64,000 bases of DNA from Mariniblastus sp964414815 (GTDB taxonomy: Bacteria > Planctomycetota > Planctomycetia > Pirellulales > Pirellulaceae), in assembly GCA_964414815.1 (NCBI GenBank), contig CAYPXY010000020.1, positions 5,108 through 69,107 of the forward strand. Reading direction: 5' to 3'. Shown here piece after piece: positions 54,101-61,308 of the stretch (the stretch's first letter is position 1; every line of letters starts with the position of its first letter). Made by a program: the position numbers and the translations under genes. The notes under the pieces were generated by a model that was not told where the DNA came from, did no database searches, and saw only the letters and a list, made by a program, of their open reading frames with translations.

Positions 54101-54405
54101 GTGGAAATGCACGTGACGATGATGTCAAGGTCCATTCTGATTTCACGACGCTGCTCGACCAGGCTTTCACGATCGCGCTCTCCCGACCGCCATCGCCCAT
54201 GGAACGCGACGGCCTCGAGCGGCTCTATCAACGCCAGAAGGAACACTACACTCACAATGCCGAAGATCGCAAGTCGCTGTTGGCGAACTTGCGATCCATC
54301 GATTTACTCAAATCCTCGTCGGACACCGATCAAATTGAATTGGCCGCATGGTCGCAAGTCTGTCGCGTGATTTTGAATTTGCATGAAACCATCACACGAT
54401 ACTGA
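51163..54405 (+). CDS. Cytochrome c (PSCyt1) / DUF1549 / DUF1553 exported protein, with a repeat insertion
   Basis: 1080 residues from the ATG at 51163, which begins directly with a hydrophobic signal (MLIRVFIIGCIVTVAVGAFS); a start at 51106 is also open. The PSCyt1 haem motif is CFVCH (52-56). DUF1549 follows (RTLLRRLSLDLTGLPPTN, YGERMASSWLDVVRFSD, second haem-like CAECHNHK). A beta-rich insert (about 480-600: VDQPTTIKAIRLEVLPDEA...) resembles a discoidin-like domain. DUF1553 is C-terminal. Residues 967-975 (PTRSVSEGP) come from the palindromic repeat family. It overlaps the DUF1501 gene and is surely translated with it. Confidence 0.9.
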   Translation: MLIRVFIIGCIVTVAVGAFSVDQDQDSPVQPTSLPDRVSFNAHIRPIMSNTCFVCHGPDEEANLSDLRLDSFEAAVEGGAIKPGNALASVLFERLTDKDSPMPPADFRHQLSPHEIELLRKWIEQGADYEQHWSFMSIERPDVPEVAHADRVANPIDAFILQRLEQTSPELADRALVRADKRTLLRRLSLDLTGLPPTNAELEQFLADDSADAYERQVDRLLASPRYGERMASSWLDVVRFSDTVGFHGDQNHRVFAYRDYVIESINDNKPFDQFTKEQLAGDLLDHPTDQQRIATALIRLNMMTREGGAQPGEYIAKYTADRVRTIGTAWLGLTTGCAECHNHKYDPLTIRDFYSLGAFFDDIQQWGVYHSYDYTPNPDLRGFSNDHPFPPELRSQSQSLIDQIKRLELAMACSIVQEVGQKAWHQPEFLEWLEKMHDDLKKHPDGWTPLAITEFASEKGTDIKALDDTLLPTGQPNAEDVITVTANVDQPTTIKAIRLEVLPDEANGGNVGRSNGRFSISMSVFSPADQEAKIAFAQVDRLNPNRYYSGFESRFLSGAWRSGPARWQLPADEMRYPHTAVYHLESPLEITEGQAIVFKIASPDIGRFRISISPLTRYVAGMTALTDGLQWSADRIHEPHVIAGEQLAMWIAAWVLAKTPANDLSESVKRLRDEIAECRSGYAMTMVTEQADPKKRQQTRVLPRGNWQDESGEKLLPDTPSFLPKLPDVGERQMTRLDLANWLTSKENPLTARHFANRTWKHFFGTGLSNQLDDLGNQGEWPSHPELLDWLAAEFQSDWDMKKLVRLIVTSNTYQQCVAGDSRNAEIDPYNRLLASQAPRRLEAETVRDNALAISGLLNVDYVGGPSVFPYQPENYYANLQFPDRRYVASPDFLQYRRGVYVHWQRTFLHPSLLNFDAPARDECVADRPLSNSPQQALTLLNDPQFVEMSVAFANRLLNVAKQPIPTRSVSEGPSELLGGNARDDDVKVHSDFTTLLDQAFTIALSRPPSPMERDGLERLYQRQKEHYTHNAEDRKSLLANLRSIDLLKSSSDTDQIELAAWSQVCRVILNLHETITRY
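54056..54107. repeat. Half copy of the palindromic repeat inside a DUF1553 gene
   Basis: CCAACCCGAAGCGTAAGCGA at 54061-54080 matches the left arm of the family. The right arm is missing, and TAGGTGGAAAT at about 54099 recalls the element end GGTGGAAAT. In frame with the host gene. Confidence 0.85.
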
Positions 54406-55840
54406 TATGAACCCATTGAATCCCGTTGATCTTTCAAGACGAACGTTCCTCGCCCATTCCTTTGCCGGAGTCGGTTCATTGGCATTGGCGACGTTGATGA
54501 ATTCGGAACTGAGGGCGAATCATGGGGCGGCTCCCACCGATCATCCGTGGCCGGCGCTGCCCTTGTTTCCCCATTTCGCGCCGAAAGCGAAACGAATGGT
54601 TCACTTGTGTATGGCGGGCGGGCCTTCGCATCTGGAGTCGTTTGATCCCAAGCCGGAACTGGACAAACTCGATGGCCAGCCGTTCCCGGATTCATTTACG
54701 GCGGGACAGCAGTTGGCTCAATTGCAAAACGCAACCCTGCTGGCCCGTAAGTCATTTGCAAAATTCAAACATTGGGGAGAGTCGGGGCTGGAAATTACCG
54801 AACTGTTTCCCCAGATCGGTTCCGTGGCGGATGACATTTGCGTGATTCGCTCGATGGTCACCGAGCAGATCAACCACGATACCGCCCATGCGTTCATGAA
54901 CACCGGTTCGATTATCAAGGGGCGGCCCAGTATGGGTTCGTGGCTGTTGTACGGGCTGGGCGCGGAGACCGAGAATCTGCCGGGCTACGTTGTGATGATT
55001 TCGCAGGGGGCAGGAGCACAGCCCGTTTCAGCCCGGCAGTGGTCGGCAGGAGTGTTGCCAAGCAAATATCAGGGCGTGGCGTTTCAGAGCAAAGGCTTGC
55101 CAGTCCACTACATTGGGAATCCCGAAGGCGTCTGTCAATCGACCCAGCGGCAGGTTGTCGATGAAATCCAGCGGATGAATGGCCTGGTCAGCGAACGCTA
55201 TTATGATCCCGAAGTCGCCACCCGAATTTCACAATACGAGATGGCGTTCAAGATGCAGTCTGCGGTTCCCGAACTGGTGGATATGAGCGGCGAGACACAG
55301 GACACGCTCGATCGCTATGGCGTTAAGCAGTCGGGGGATGGGTCGTTTGCATCCAACTGTTTGCTGGCTCGGCGCCTGCTCGAGCGAGGAGTGCGTGTGG
55401 TTCAGCTTTACCATCGCGGCTGGGATCATCATGCCAACCTGGAAAATGATTTCACCCGTGCGGCGCTGGAATGCGACCGCCCCAGCGCTGCATTGATTTC
55501 AGATTTGAAAGAGCGAGGTCTGCTCGACGATACGTTGATCGTTTGGGGGGGCGAATTTGGCCGGACTCCGATGGCCCAAGGGTCCGGTCGCGACCACCAT
55601 ATCAACGCGTTCAGCATCTGGATGGCTGGTGGAGGCGTCAAGGGAGGAATGACCTACGGCGCGACGGATGAATTGGGTTACAACAGCGTCGAAGATGTCG
55701 TCCATGTCCGAGACCTTCACGCGACGATGTTGCATCTGTTCGGCGTTGATCATGAACGATTCACCAAAAAGTTTCAGGGCCTCGATTTGAAGTTGACCGG
55801 CGTGGAACACGCGAGAGTGATTAAAGAGATTGTTGCTTGA
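54383..55840 (+). CDS. DUF1501 family exported protein
   Basis: 485 residues from the ATG at 54383, which overlaps the preceding gene by 23 bases; the ATG at 54407, just after that gene's stop, would give 477. A twin-arginine-like signal is present (SRRTFLAHSFAGVGSLALATLM). DUF1501 motifs: HLCMAGGPSHLESFDPKP, NHDTAHAFMNTGSI, WGGEFGRTPMAQGSGRDHHINAFSIWMAGGG. The third such module in the window; pairing with the DUF1553 protein is conserved. Substrate unknown. Confidence 0.93.
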   Translation: MKPSHDTDMNPLNPVDLSRRTFLAHSFAGVGSLALATLMNSELRANHGAAPTDHPWPALPLFPHFAPKAKRMVHLCMAGGPSHLESFDPKPELDKLDGQPFPDSFTAGQQLAQLQNATLLARKSFAKFKHWGESGLEITELFPQIGSVADDICVIRSMVTEQINHDTAHAFMNTGSIIKGRPSMGSWLLYGLGAETENLPGYVVMISQGAGAQPVSARQWSAGVLPSKYQGVAFQSKGLPVHYIGNPEGVCQSTQRQVVDEIQRMNGLVSERYYDPEVATRISQYEMAFKMQSAVPELVDMSGETQDTLDRYGVKQSGDGSFASNCLLARRLLERGVRVVQLYHRGWDHHANLENDFTRAALECDRPSAALISDLKERGLLDDTLIVWGGEFGRTPMAQGSGRDHHINAFSIWMAGGGVKGGMTYGATDELGYNSVEDVVHVRDLHATMLHLFGVDHERFTKKFQGLDLKLTGVEHARVIKEIVA

Positions 55841-55860
55841 GTAGGAAAAACTCGATGTAT

Positions 55861-55934
55861 TTGACGCAAGGGCGCTATGACGCGAAGGCGCAAAGATAAA
55901 AGAAAAATTTCATTGCGTCCTTGCGTCCTTGCGT
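55861..55934. repeat. Degenerate GACGCAAGG-type inverted repeat
   Basis: TTGACGCAAGGGCGCTATGA on the left and a tandem TTGCGTCC, TTGCGTCC, TTGCG on the right can pair loosely. It lies between the convergent DUF1501 and thpR genes and may act as a terminator. Confidence 0.5.
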
Positions 55935-55979
55935 TTTATGTGCCGCAATTCTTCGGCTTTGCAAGGAATCCGCAAAAAG

Positions 55980-56555
55980 CTATTTTCCGATTAGCTTGAT
56001 TGTGGCCATCGGTGTATAGGTCGGCCCACTCTTCTCCAGAAAACTTGAAAACACGATCACTCGATCAACATGGCAGTTGCCGGCGTCGTGGGATCGCAGA
56101 CGGTGAATTTCTTCCGATAGTACGGGGTTCGTTCGTCCGTTTCGCTGAAGTCGCCCGAGTGTGAGATGAGGCGTGTAGCTTTGGCGATCACGTCGGGTGG
56201 CCCAGCGCTCAACCACGGGCGCGAGATCTCGATAGAGTGTGGTCAGGGCTTCACTCCCCTGCTCTACCCCGACCCAAAGCGTCTTCGGATAGTCGGTGTT
56301 CGGGAATCCGCCCACTCCTTGAAGCACGAGATCAAAGGCGGCATGGGTCTCGGCGACTTGTTTGATTTCTCGACAGAGTGTTGCCACCTCACGGGATGGA
56401 ACGTCGCCCACAAAGTTCAGGGTCACATGAAAGTTTTCGGCTTCCACCCAATTGTAGCCTGTGCCGGCAGCCGCCAAACGTTGCACGACCCGCGCAAGAT
56501 TGTTGCGAATTCGCTCAGCAACGGGAACGGCAATAAAGGTGCGGATGGTATCCAT
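55980..56555 (-). CDS. thpR: RNA 2',3'-cyclic phosphodiesterase
   Basis: 191 residues. Two HxT(L) motifs mark the 2H phosphoesterase fold: HVTL at H43 and HLTL at H130, with the usual spacing. RTFIAVPV at the N-terminus is typical of ThpR (formerly 2'-5' RNA ligase). It opens 2',3'-cyclic phosphate ends of RNA. The last gene of a leftward operon with a Phd-like antitoxin, a small protein, a sugar kinase and YggU. Confidence 0.95.
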   Translation of the reverse strand: MDTIRTFIAVPVAERIRNNLARVVQRLAAAGTGYNWVEAENFHVTLNFVGDVPSREVATLCREIKQVAETHAAFDLVLQGVGGFPNTDYPKTLWVGVEQGSEALTTLYRDLAPVVERWATRRDRQSYTPHLTLGRLQRNGRTNPVLSEEIHRLRSHDAGNCHVDRVIVFSSFLEKSGPTYTPMATIKLIGK

Positions 56556-56564
56556 GCAATCAAA

Positions 56565-56849
56565 CTATTTTTTTGGCGGGAAGGGAGAGACTGTATCGTC
56601 AACGTCTTCAAGTTTGATCCCCTTACCATTCTTGATGCTGGACCGTGCCTGCTCGATGCGTTTGAGAAATCGAGGGTCGTTTTCAAGCTGGTAGTCAAAC
56701 CAATCATCCTCCGACCCGAATCCAACGAGTACTCCCGCCGGTCGACCATGTCTTGTAATGACGATTTGCTCCTTTTCCGCCAAACGAAGGTACTTCGATA
56801 AGTCATCTTTAAGCTCAGTCAGAGGCACTTTCTTCATTTTTTTCACCAT
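56565..56849 (-). CDS. Phd/YefM-type antitoxin-like protein
   Basis: 94 residues from the ATG at 56849 (an in-frame TTG lies three codons earlier; the ATG at 56837 has GGTG upstream and is also possible). VPLTELKDDLSKYLRLAEKEQIVITRHGRPAGVLV is the standard N-terminal DNA-binding part of Phd/YefM antitoxins. The C-terminal part is charged and probably disordered, the usual toxin-binding tail. No RelE, Doc or PIN toxin gene is next to it: upstream is a 54-residue protein and downstream is thpR. Confidence 0.85.
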   Translation of the reverse strand: MVKKMKKVPLTELKDDLSKYLRLAEKEQIVITRHGRPAGVLVGFGSEDDWFDYQLENDPRFLKRIEQARSSIKNGKGIKLEDVDDTVSPFPPKK

Positions 56850-56979
56850 GCTTTTCAAGCCATTCCACTGCTTTGGATTTTTGAACGATTGCCAGGATCT
56901 CGACGTTGTCGCCGTCTACTCTAGCCAGAAATTCATTTAGGGCAAGTTCAAGCTGCTCAGCCGACAACCGATTCGACAT
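56815..56979 (-). CDS. Small acidic protein of unknown function
   Basis: 54 residues from the ATG at 56979 with CGGAAAAC upstream; the frame is open to 57003. Mostly helical in appearance (AEQLELALNEFLARVDGDNVEILAIVQKSKAVEWLEKHGE), with an acidic end. It overlaps the end of the kinase gene and the start of the antitoxin gene, a tight-operon sign. No family recognised. It could be a partner of the antitoxin-like protein. Confidence 0.6.
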   Translation of the reverse strand: MSNRLSAEQLELALNEFLARVDGDNVEILAIVQKSKAVEWLEKHGEKNEESASD

Positions 56980-57955
56980 GTTTTCCGATTTCAAACCCAT
57001 CATTCAACCGCGGGCCGATTTGTTCGACGACCCGTGAGGCGAGATAGTTGCCCCATTTGGCGGCGTTAATGGCCGACATGCCATGGGTCAATCCATACAG
57101 GGCACCGCCGGCAAATGCATCTCCCGCGCCGACCGTATCGAGGGCTTTGACCGGGAATCCGGCAACGGGTGTGATGGTTCCGTGCTCGATGACAAAGCAG
57201 CCGTCGCCACTGCGGGTGATAAACGCAAGGTCGCTGATCTGGGCCATCCGTTGGCAACATTCTTCCAGATTGTCCGTCTCAAAGAATTCCGTCGCCTCTT
57301 TCGAATTGCAAAACACGATATCGCAGTATTCTTTGACCACTCGGTGAAAATCATCTGAAAATCGGTCAATCAGAAATGAATCGGAAAACGTAAACGCGGC
57401 TTTGACACCCAGCTTTTTGGACTGTTCGAAGACGTCGAGACACGCCGCACGCGGTTCATCGGCGTCCCACAAGTAGCCTTCGATGTAACAGCATTTCGCT
57501 TGACTCAGCAGATCGGGATCGATATCGGATCGGCTGAGTGTCGTCGAAATGCCGAGATGCGTACACATCGTTCGTTCCGCATCCGGTGTGGTTAACACCA
57601 CGCAGGTTCCTGTCGGCAAACTGGCTTCCGGCGCCATCGAGACAGGAAACTGAATGCCCAGTTGTTCCAAATCCTCCTTGTAGAACTCGCCGTTGGTGTC
57701 ACGTGCGACTTTGCCGACATAGATTCCGTTTCCGCCGGACTGGGCGATCCCCACCATCGTGTTGGCCGCAGACCCGCCAGAGGCGAGTTGAAGATTGCGA
57801 TGCTCGAGCTTCTTCAGCACGTTCGCTTGATGGGCGGAATCCATCAATGACATACTCCCCTTGGGGATCGACAACTCGTCAATCAGGTTCTCATCCACTT
57901 GTGCAAGAATATCAACGATGGCATTGCCAACGCCGAATACATCGAATTTTTTCAT
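56957..57955 (-). CDS. PfkB-family kinase, adenosine-kinase-like
   Basis: 332 residues. The ribokinase/PfkB fold shows VGNAIVDILAQV, LASGGSAANTMVGIAQSGGN and the C-terminal catalytic LDTVGAGDAFAGGALYGL, with Asp as the base. The N-terminal pattern with SGGSAANT is closest to bacterial adenosine-kinase-like members. It phosphorylates a sugar or nucleoside at the expense of ATP; the exact substrate is not certain. ATGA overlap with the upstream YggU gene. Confidence 0.9.
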   Translation of the reverse strand: MKKFDVFGVGNAIVDILAQVDENLIDELSIPKGSMSLMDSAHQANVLKKLEHRNLQLASGGSAANTMVGIAQSGGNGIYVGKVARDTNGEFYKEDLEQLGIQFPVSMAPEASLPTGTCVVLTTPDAERTMCTHLGISTTLSRSDIDPDLLSQAKCCYIEGYLWDADEPRAACLDVFEQSKKLGVKAAFTFSDSFLIDRFSDDFHRVVKEYCDIVFCNSKEATEFFETDNLEECCQRMAQISDLAFITRSGDGCFVIEHGTITPVAGFPVKALDTVGAGDAFAGGALYGLTHGMSAINAAKWGNYLASRVVEQIGPRLNDGFEIGKHVESVVG

Positions 57956-58197
57956 TTCGTCTCTATTTCAAAAACTTTTAACTTTCCTTTGGATCCCCGC
58001 ACTAATGTAACGGAAGACTTGCTGATGCCAAAGAAGGCAGCGATCTGTTCGATGATTTTTTCGTTTGCCTTGCCATCGACCGGCGGTGCGGAGACTTCAA
58101 CCACCAGCACGCCTTCACGCGTTTGAGCCAGCGATTCATCCTGCCAGTAGGCTCGGTTGGTACGTTTGTTGGGCTTGGCGAGTACGCTGATTCTCAT
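57952..58197 (-). CDS. DUF167/YggU family protein
   Basis: 81 residues with the family pattern RISVLAKPNKRTN ... VVEVSAPPVDGKANEKIIEQIAAFFGISKSSVTLVRGSKGKLKVFEI. Small alpha/beta protein, role unknown. Its stop overlaps the kinase start (ATGA), making it the first gene of the leftward operon. Confidence 0.95.
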   Translation of the reverse strand: MRISVLAKPNKRTNRAYWQDESLAQTREGVLVVEVSAPPVDGKANEKIIEQIAAFFGISKSSVTLVRGSKGKLKVFEIETK

Positions 58198-58224
58198 GGG
58201 GGGCGTGCGGCTTTCCGGTTACGT

Positions 58225-58530
58225 TTTTTTTCGGGTTTTTGGAAGTAGGTGTTGAAAGCAGGCGAAAAGGGGGACAAGCAGCCTGAAGGGCTTGGGCAGG
58301 GTAGCCCAGGGCAAGTTCGCGAAGCGGACGCCGCCCTGGGAAAGTGATCCGTTCACCCCCAAGTACGCTGAAGGCGTGCGGCAGGTCGGGCCGCACGCCT
58401 TCAGCGTGCAATGGGTTCAACATCTCTAATCCCTGGGGCGGCACTCGCTGCGCGAGCTTGCCCCAGGCTGTCCTGCCATGCACCTTCGGTGCGCTTCCCG
58501 ATCAACCTAAGCCGCACGACCTCCATGGAG
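58225..58530. repeat. GC-rich planctomycete-type intergenic repeat
   Basis: A block with higher GC than its surroundings. It contains a perfect 16-base hairpin (58366-58381 with 58391-58406, CGCTGAAGGCGTGCGG) and further pairs around CAGGGTAGCCCAGGG. Open frames here have no ribosome sites and unnatural composition, so I call it non-coding. Confidence 0.7.
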
Positions 58531-58540
58531 GGGTCAGGGG

Positions 58541-58650
58541 CTGGCAGAAATTTCGGTTGTCACGTTTGACAATCCTCCAATCTTAACCCGCAGCGTTAGC
58601 GAGGGACGACGATTTTTATCCCTCGCTTGCGCCTTTTGAAGTTGCACAAA
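58541..58650. repeat. Decayed long-form palindromic repeat
   Basis: GAAATTTCGGTTGTCACGTT... followed by CCCGCAGCGTTAGCGAGGGA (58588-58607) and CCCTCGCTTGCGCC. It matches the family with several mutations, including in the second arm. The remaining spacer 58651-59086 upstream of the desaturase holds no gene; the desaturase promoter should lie there. Confidence 0.7.
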
Positions 58651-59086
58651 CAAGTAGGCCGGAACAAGCAAACGCCGAATAAAGCAAGCGATTCCGTTGG
58701 TCTTTGTGCGCTTTGTGCGTTTGTGCAGTTCCGGCAACAACCGGTGGCGATGCCGGAACTGCGGTCGCGGTGGCAAATTTGGCGATCTTGTGGCCCTTTT
58801 TCCCGCGACCTTGTTCCGGCCTACAAAATGGCTAAATTCTAACTGTTTTAGGGAACGCAGGGGCAAAAACGACGCAATCAGTCGCCGCCTTTATGTTGCT
58901 CAATGCTGCTTAAGGATTGGTTTAGTGGTGCCCGATTCTTCGCTATGTGCCTCCAAGCAATGTTTACATAACTTTTACAAAGCCCAAACAAGCGGTCAGT
59001 ACATTCCGTCGTTATTTCCTATAGACTTTGGCAACGCGATTCGATGGCTGGAGTCGCGACCACAACCTCAACCCAGGAAATCACTC

Positions 59087-60238
59087 ATGGCGATTGTCAA
59101 TCGACCTCAGCAACGAGCCCCTAAACATAATCCTAATCCGCAATCGGTCGTGATCGAAACGGAGGGAATTGAATTACTCGATAACCCCGAGCTTGCCGCT
59201 TCGACGGTGGTGACCCCCGACTTGTTTGGTGGTCATCTTCCGGTGGGAGACTATGTCGCCGACCACGAGATTGATGAATTGCTCGAGCACTCGCATCATC
59301 ATCATGAAGAAGAGCAGTCGATGGGCGACAAGCTGATCATGCTGGCGTTTGTGGTGTTGCCCTTGGTCGCTATGGCGGCCTGCATCGTGATGGCCTTCGG
59401 GTATCAGATGGTGACTTGGCTCGATGTGGTGATGTTGATCGGTGGATGGTATTTGACAGGTCTGGGAATCACGATTGGTTTCCACCGCATGTTGACCCAC
59501 GGTTCATTCAAAGCCGTTGCACCGATCAAATTTATGTGGACGGCATTGGGTTCGATGGCGGCAGAAGGTTCGCCGATCGACTGGTGCAAGGTCCACCGGC
59601 GTCACCATCAATTCAGTGATGATCATGGCGATCCGCATTCGCCGCATTTGCATGGCGAAGGCTGGTGGAATGCCGTGAAAGGTTTCTGGCATGCTCACAC
59701 GGGCTGGTTGTTTACCAATGCAATGTCTCGCGACGAACGCGAAAAGTATGTTCCGGATCTGATTCAGGACAAAATGTTGATGTTCTTTGATCGAACGTTT
59801 ATCTGGTGGGTGACGGCGAGTTTGGTGATTCCGATGATCATCGGTGGACTGGCGGCACCGTTCTTCTACGGGGCAACCGTGGGTGCGATTGTCAAAGGCG
59901 CCTTGTTGGGGCTGTTGTGGGGTGGCTTGGCACGGGTTTGCTTGTCGCATCACATGACGTGGTCCATCAACTCGATTTGTCACATCTTCGGTTCCAAAGA
60001 TTTTAAATCAGCCGACGATTCACGGAACAATGTGGTGTTCGGTGTTCTCAGCCACGGTGAAGGCTGGCATAACAACCATCACGCGTTTCCCACCTCCGCT
60101 CGCCACGGATTGAAGTGGTGGCAGTTCGATCTGAGCTGGATTATCATCCGGTCATTGGCCGCCGTCGGTCTGGTCTGGGATGTCAAGCTTCCGTCGGAGC
60201 GTCAGTTGAAGATGCGAGCGATTAAAAAGGAAGATTGA
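59087..60238 (+). CDS. Membrane fatty acid (acyl-CoA) desaturase
   Basis: 383 residues from the ATG at 59087, with AGGAAA at good spacing; upstream codons are open but are repeat-derived and unlikely to be translated. The three histidine boxes are HRMLTH (133-138), HRRHH (170-174) and HNNHH (328-332), binding the di-iron centre. Four or so membrane helices. It introduces a double bond, probably at delta-9, adjusting membrane fluidity. The N-terminal ~80 residues are extra, with an HHHH run at about 70-73. Confidence 0.95.
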   Translation: MAIVNRPQQRAPKHNPNPQSVVIETEGIELLDNPELAASTVVTPDLFGGHLPVGDYVADHEIDELLEHSHHHHEEEQSMGDKLIMLAFVVLPLVAMAACIVMAFGYQMVTWLDVVMLIGGWYLTGLGITIGFHRMLTHGSFKAVAPIKFMWTALGSMAAEGSPIDWCKVHRRHHQFSDDHGDPHSPHLHGEGWWNAVKGFWHAHTGWLFTNAMSRDEREKYVPDLIQDKMLMFFDRTFIWWVTASLVIPMIIGGLAAPFFYGATVGAIVKGALLGLLWGGLARVCLSHHMTWSINSICHIFGSKDFKSADDSRNNVVFGVLSHGEGWHNNHHAFPTSARHGLKWWQFDLSWIIIRSLAAVGLVWDVKLPSERQLKMRAIKKED

Positions 60239-60245
60239 GGTTCCT

Positions 60246-60980
60246 CTAATCCCGATTTCCATTTTTTACAAATCGGTATCCTGCATCCCGGATGGTCAGG
60301 AAATGGACGGGACGGGTCGGATCGGGTTCGAAAAATTTTCGCAGTTGCCGCATGACCTGATCGGGAGCCCGGGTACTGATGTGGCCGGGCATTCCCCATA
60401 CGTTCTCCAGTAGTTGGGCTCGGGTGATGACCTGCCCCTCGTGTTCGATGAAGAATTTCAATGCCTGAATCTGAAGTTGGGTGAGCCGAACCGGCTTGTT
60501 TTTGACAGTGACCTGATAAGTCTGGAAGTTGATTTTCGTGTCGCCGAATTCGTATTCAACCAGTTTGGTGGATGAAGGGGGGCGCAACGATCCTCCTGAT
60601 TGTGACAGCAGGTTCTTGACGCGACTGAGTAACTCATCGAGTTCAAACGGTTTGAGCATGTACTGGTTGGCCCCCACATCGAACCCGCGTGTTCGGTCTT
60701 CCGACAACGTGCGGGCGCTGAGCATCAATACCGGCATGGTTTTTCCCGAATCGCGGATCTGTTCGCAGACCTCGTATCCGCTCATGCCAGGCAGCATCAA
60801 GTCCAGCAAAATCACATCGACCGGCGACTCCAGATCTTCAACCGCTCGTAACGCTGCCGGTCCGTTCGAAACGGCGGTGACACGATAGCCTTCTGCTTCG
60901 AGATTGAATTTGATTCCAATCGCGATGTGTTCTTCGTCTTCGACGACCAGGATGTGAGGCTTGGGAGAGGATGCTGGCAT
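60246..60980 (-). CDS. OmpR-family response regulator
   Basis: 244 residues. Receiver domain with phospho-acceptor D60 in VILLDLMLPG, acidic D15-E17 and K110 in YMLKPFE. The C-terminal winged helix shows PVRLTQLQIQALKFFIEHEGQVITRAQLLENVWG ... VHFLTIRDAGYRFV. Partner kinase lies upstream, separated by 328 bases of repeats. The gene ends eight bases from the convergent desaturase gene. Confidence 0.97.
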   Translation of the reverse strand: MPASSPKPHILVVEDEEHIAIGIKFNLEAEGYRVTAVSNGPAALRAVEDLESPVDVILLDLMLPGMSGYEVCEQIRDSGKTMPVLMLSARTLSEDRTRGFDVGANQYMLKPFELDELLSRVKNLLSQSGGSLRPPSSTKLVEYEFGDTKINFQTYQVTVKNKPVRLTQLQIQALKFFIEHEGQVITRAQLLENVWGMPGHISTRAPDQVMRQLRKFFEPDPTRPVHFLTIRDAGYRFVKNGNRD

Positions 60981-61002
60981 GGGGACTGAGGGTTGGATAG
61001 CG

Positions 61003-61065
61003 TTGTCAGTTGCGGGGTTGCGGGTTGCGGGTTGCGGGTTGCGGGGTTGCGGGTTGCGGGGTTGG
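61003..61065. repeat. GGGTTGC heptamer array
   Basis: About seven units of GGGTTGC or its eight-base variant GGGGTTGC, just upstream of the OmpR regulator start. Unit length varies between 7 and 8. Confidence 0.92.
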
Positions 61066-61073
61066 AAATGAGA

Positions 61074-61102
61074 TTAGTGTAGATTAGCGAAGATTAGTGT
61101 TC
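61074..61102. repeat. GATTAGTG/GATTAGCG direct repeat
   Basis: GATTAGTGTA, GATTAGCGAA and GATTAGTGTT in tandem, 10 bases apart, like the repeat at 22671-22692. Confidence 0.7.
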
Positions 61103-61146
61103 ATCTTTTCTTCTGATCCCCTCCTCCCTCATCCCGCCCGCTTGGC

Positions 61147-61308
61147 GTTGCGGCGCGGTTAAACGCAATACCGTTAAAGTTCTGGAGACATCACCCAGTG
61201 GCAACCGCTTGGCGGCGCAAATGGGGCGGTTTATATAAACGAAATGGTAAGCTGGATAAACGCCCCATTTGCTCTGCGGCGCGGTTAAACGACTCATCTC
61301 TCATCCCT
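61147..61308. repeat. GCGGCGCGGTTAAACG element with central palindrome
   Basis: GCGGCGCGGTTAAACG occurs at about 61150 and 61277. Between them, GCAAATGGGGCGGTTTAT at about 61217 pairs with ATAAACGCCCCATTTGC at about 61256. This fills the space upstream of the OmpR regulator. No gene was seen. Confidence 0.75.

Noticed and set aside
58136..58483. 115-codon minus-strand frame in the GC-rich repeat
   Set aside because: It overlaps the YggU gene and consists of repeat sequence; similar translated repeats are common false genes in planctomycete annotations.
58697..59086. N-terminal extension of the desaturase to codon 58697
   Set aside because: A good ribosome site precedes the ATG at 59087, and the extra codons have no resemblance to desaturases.
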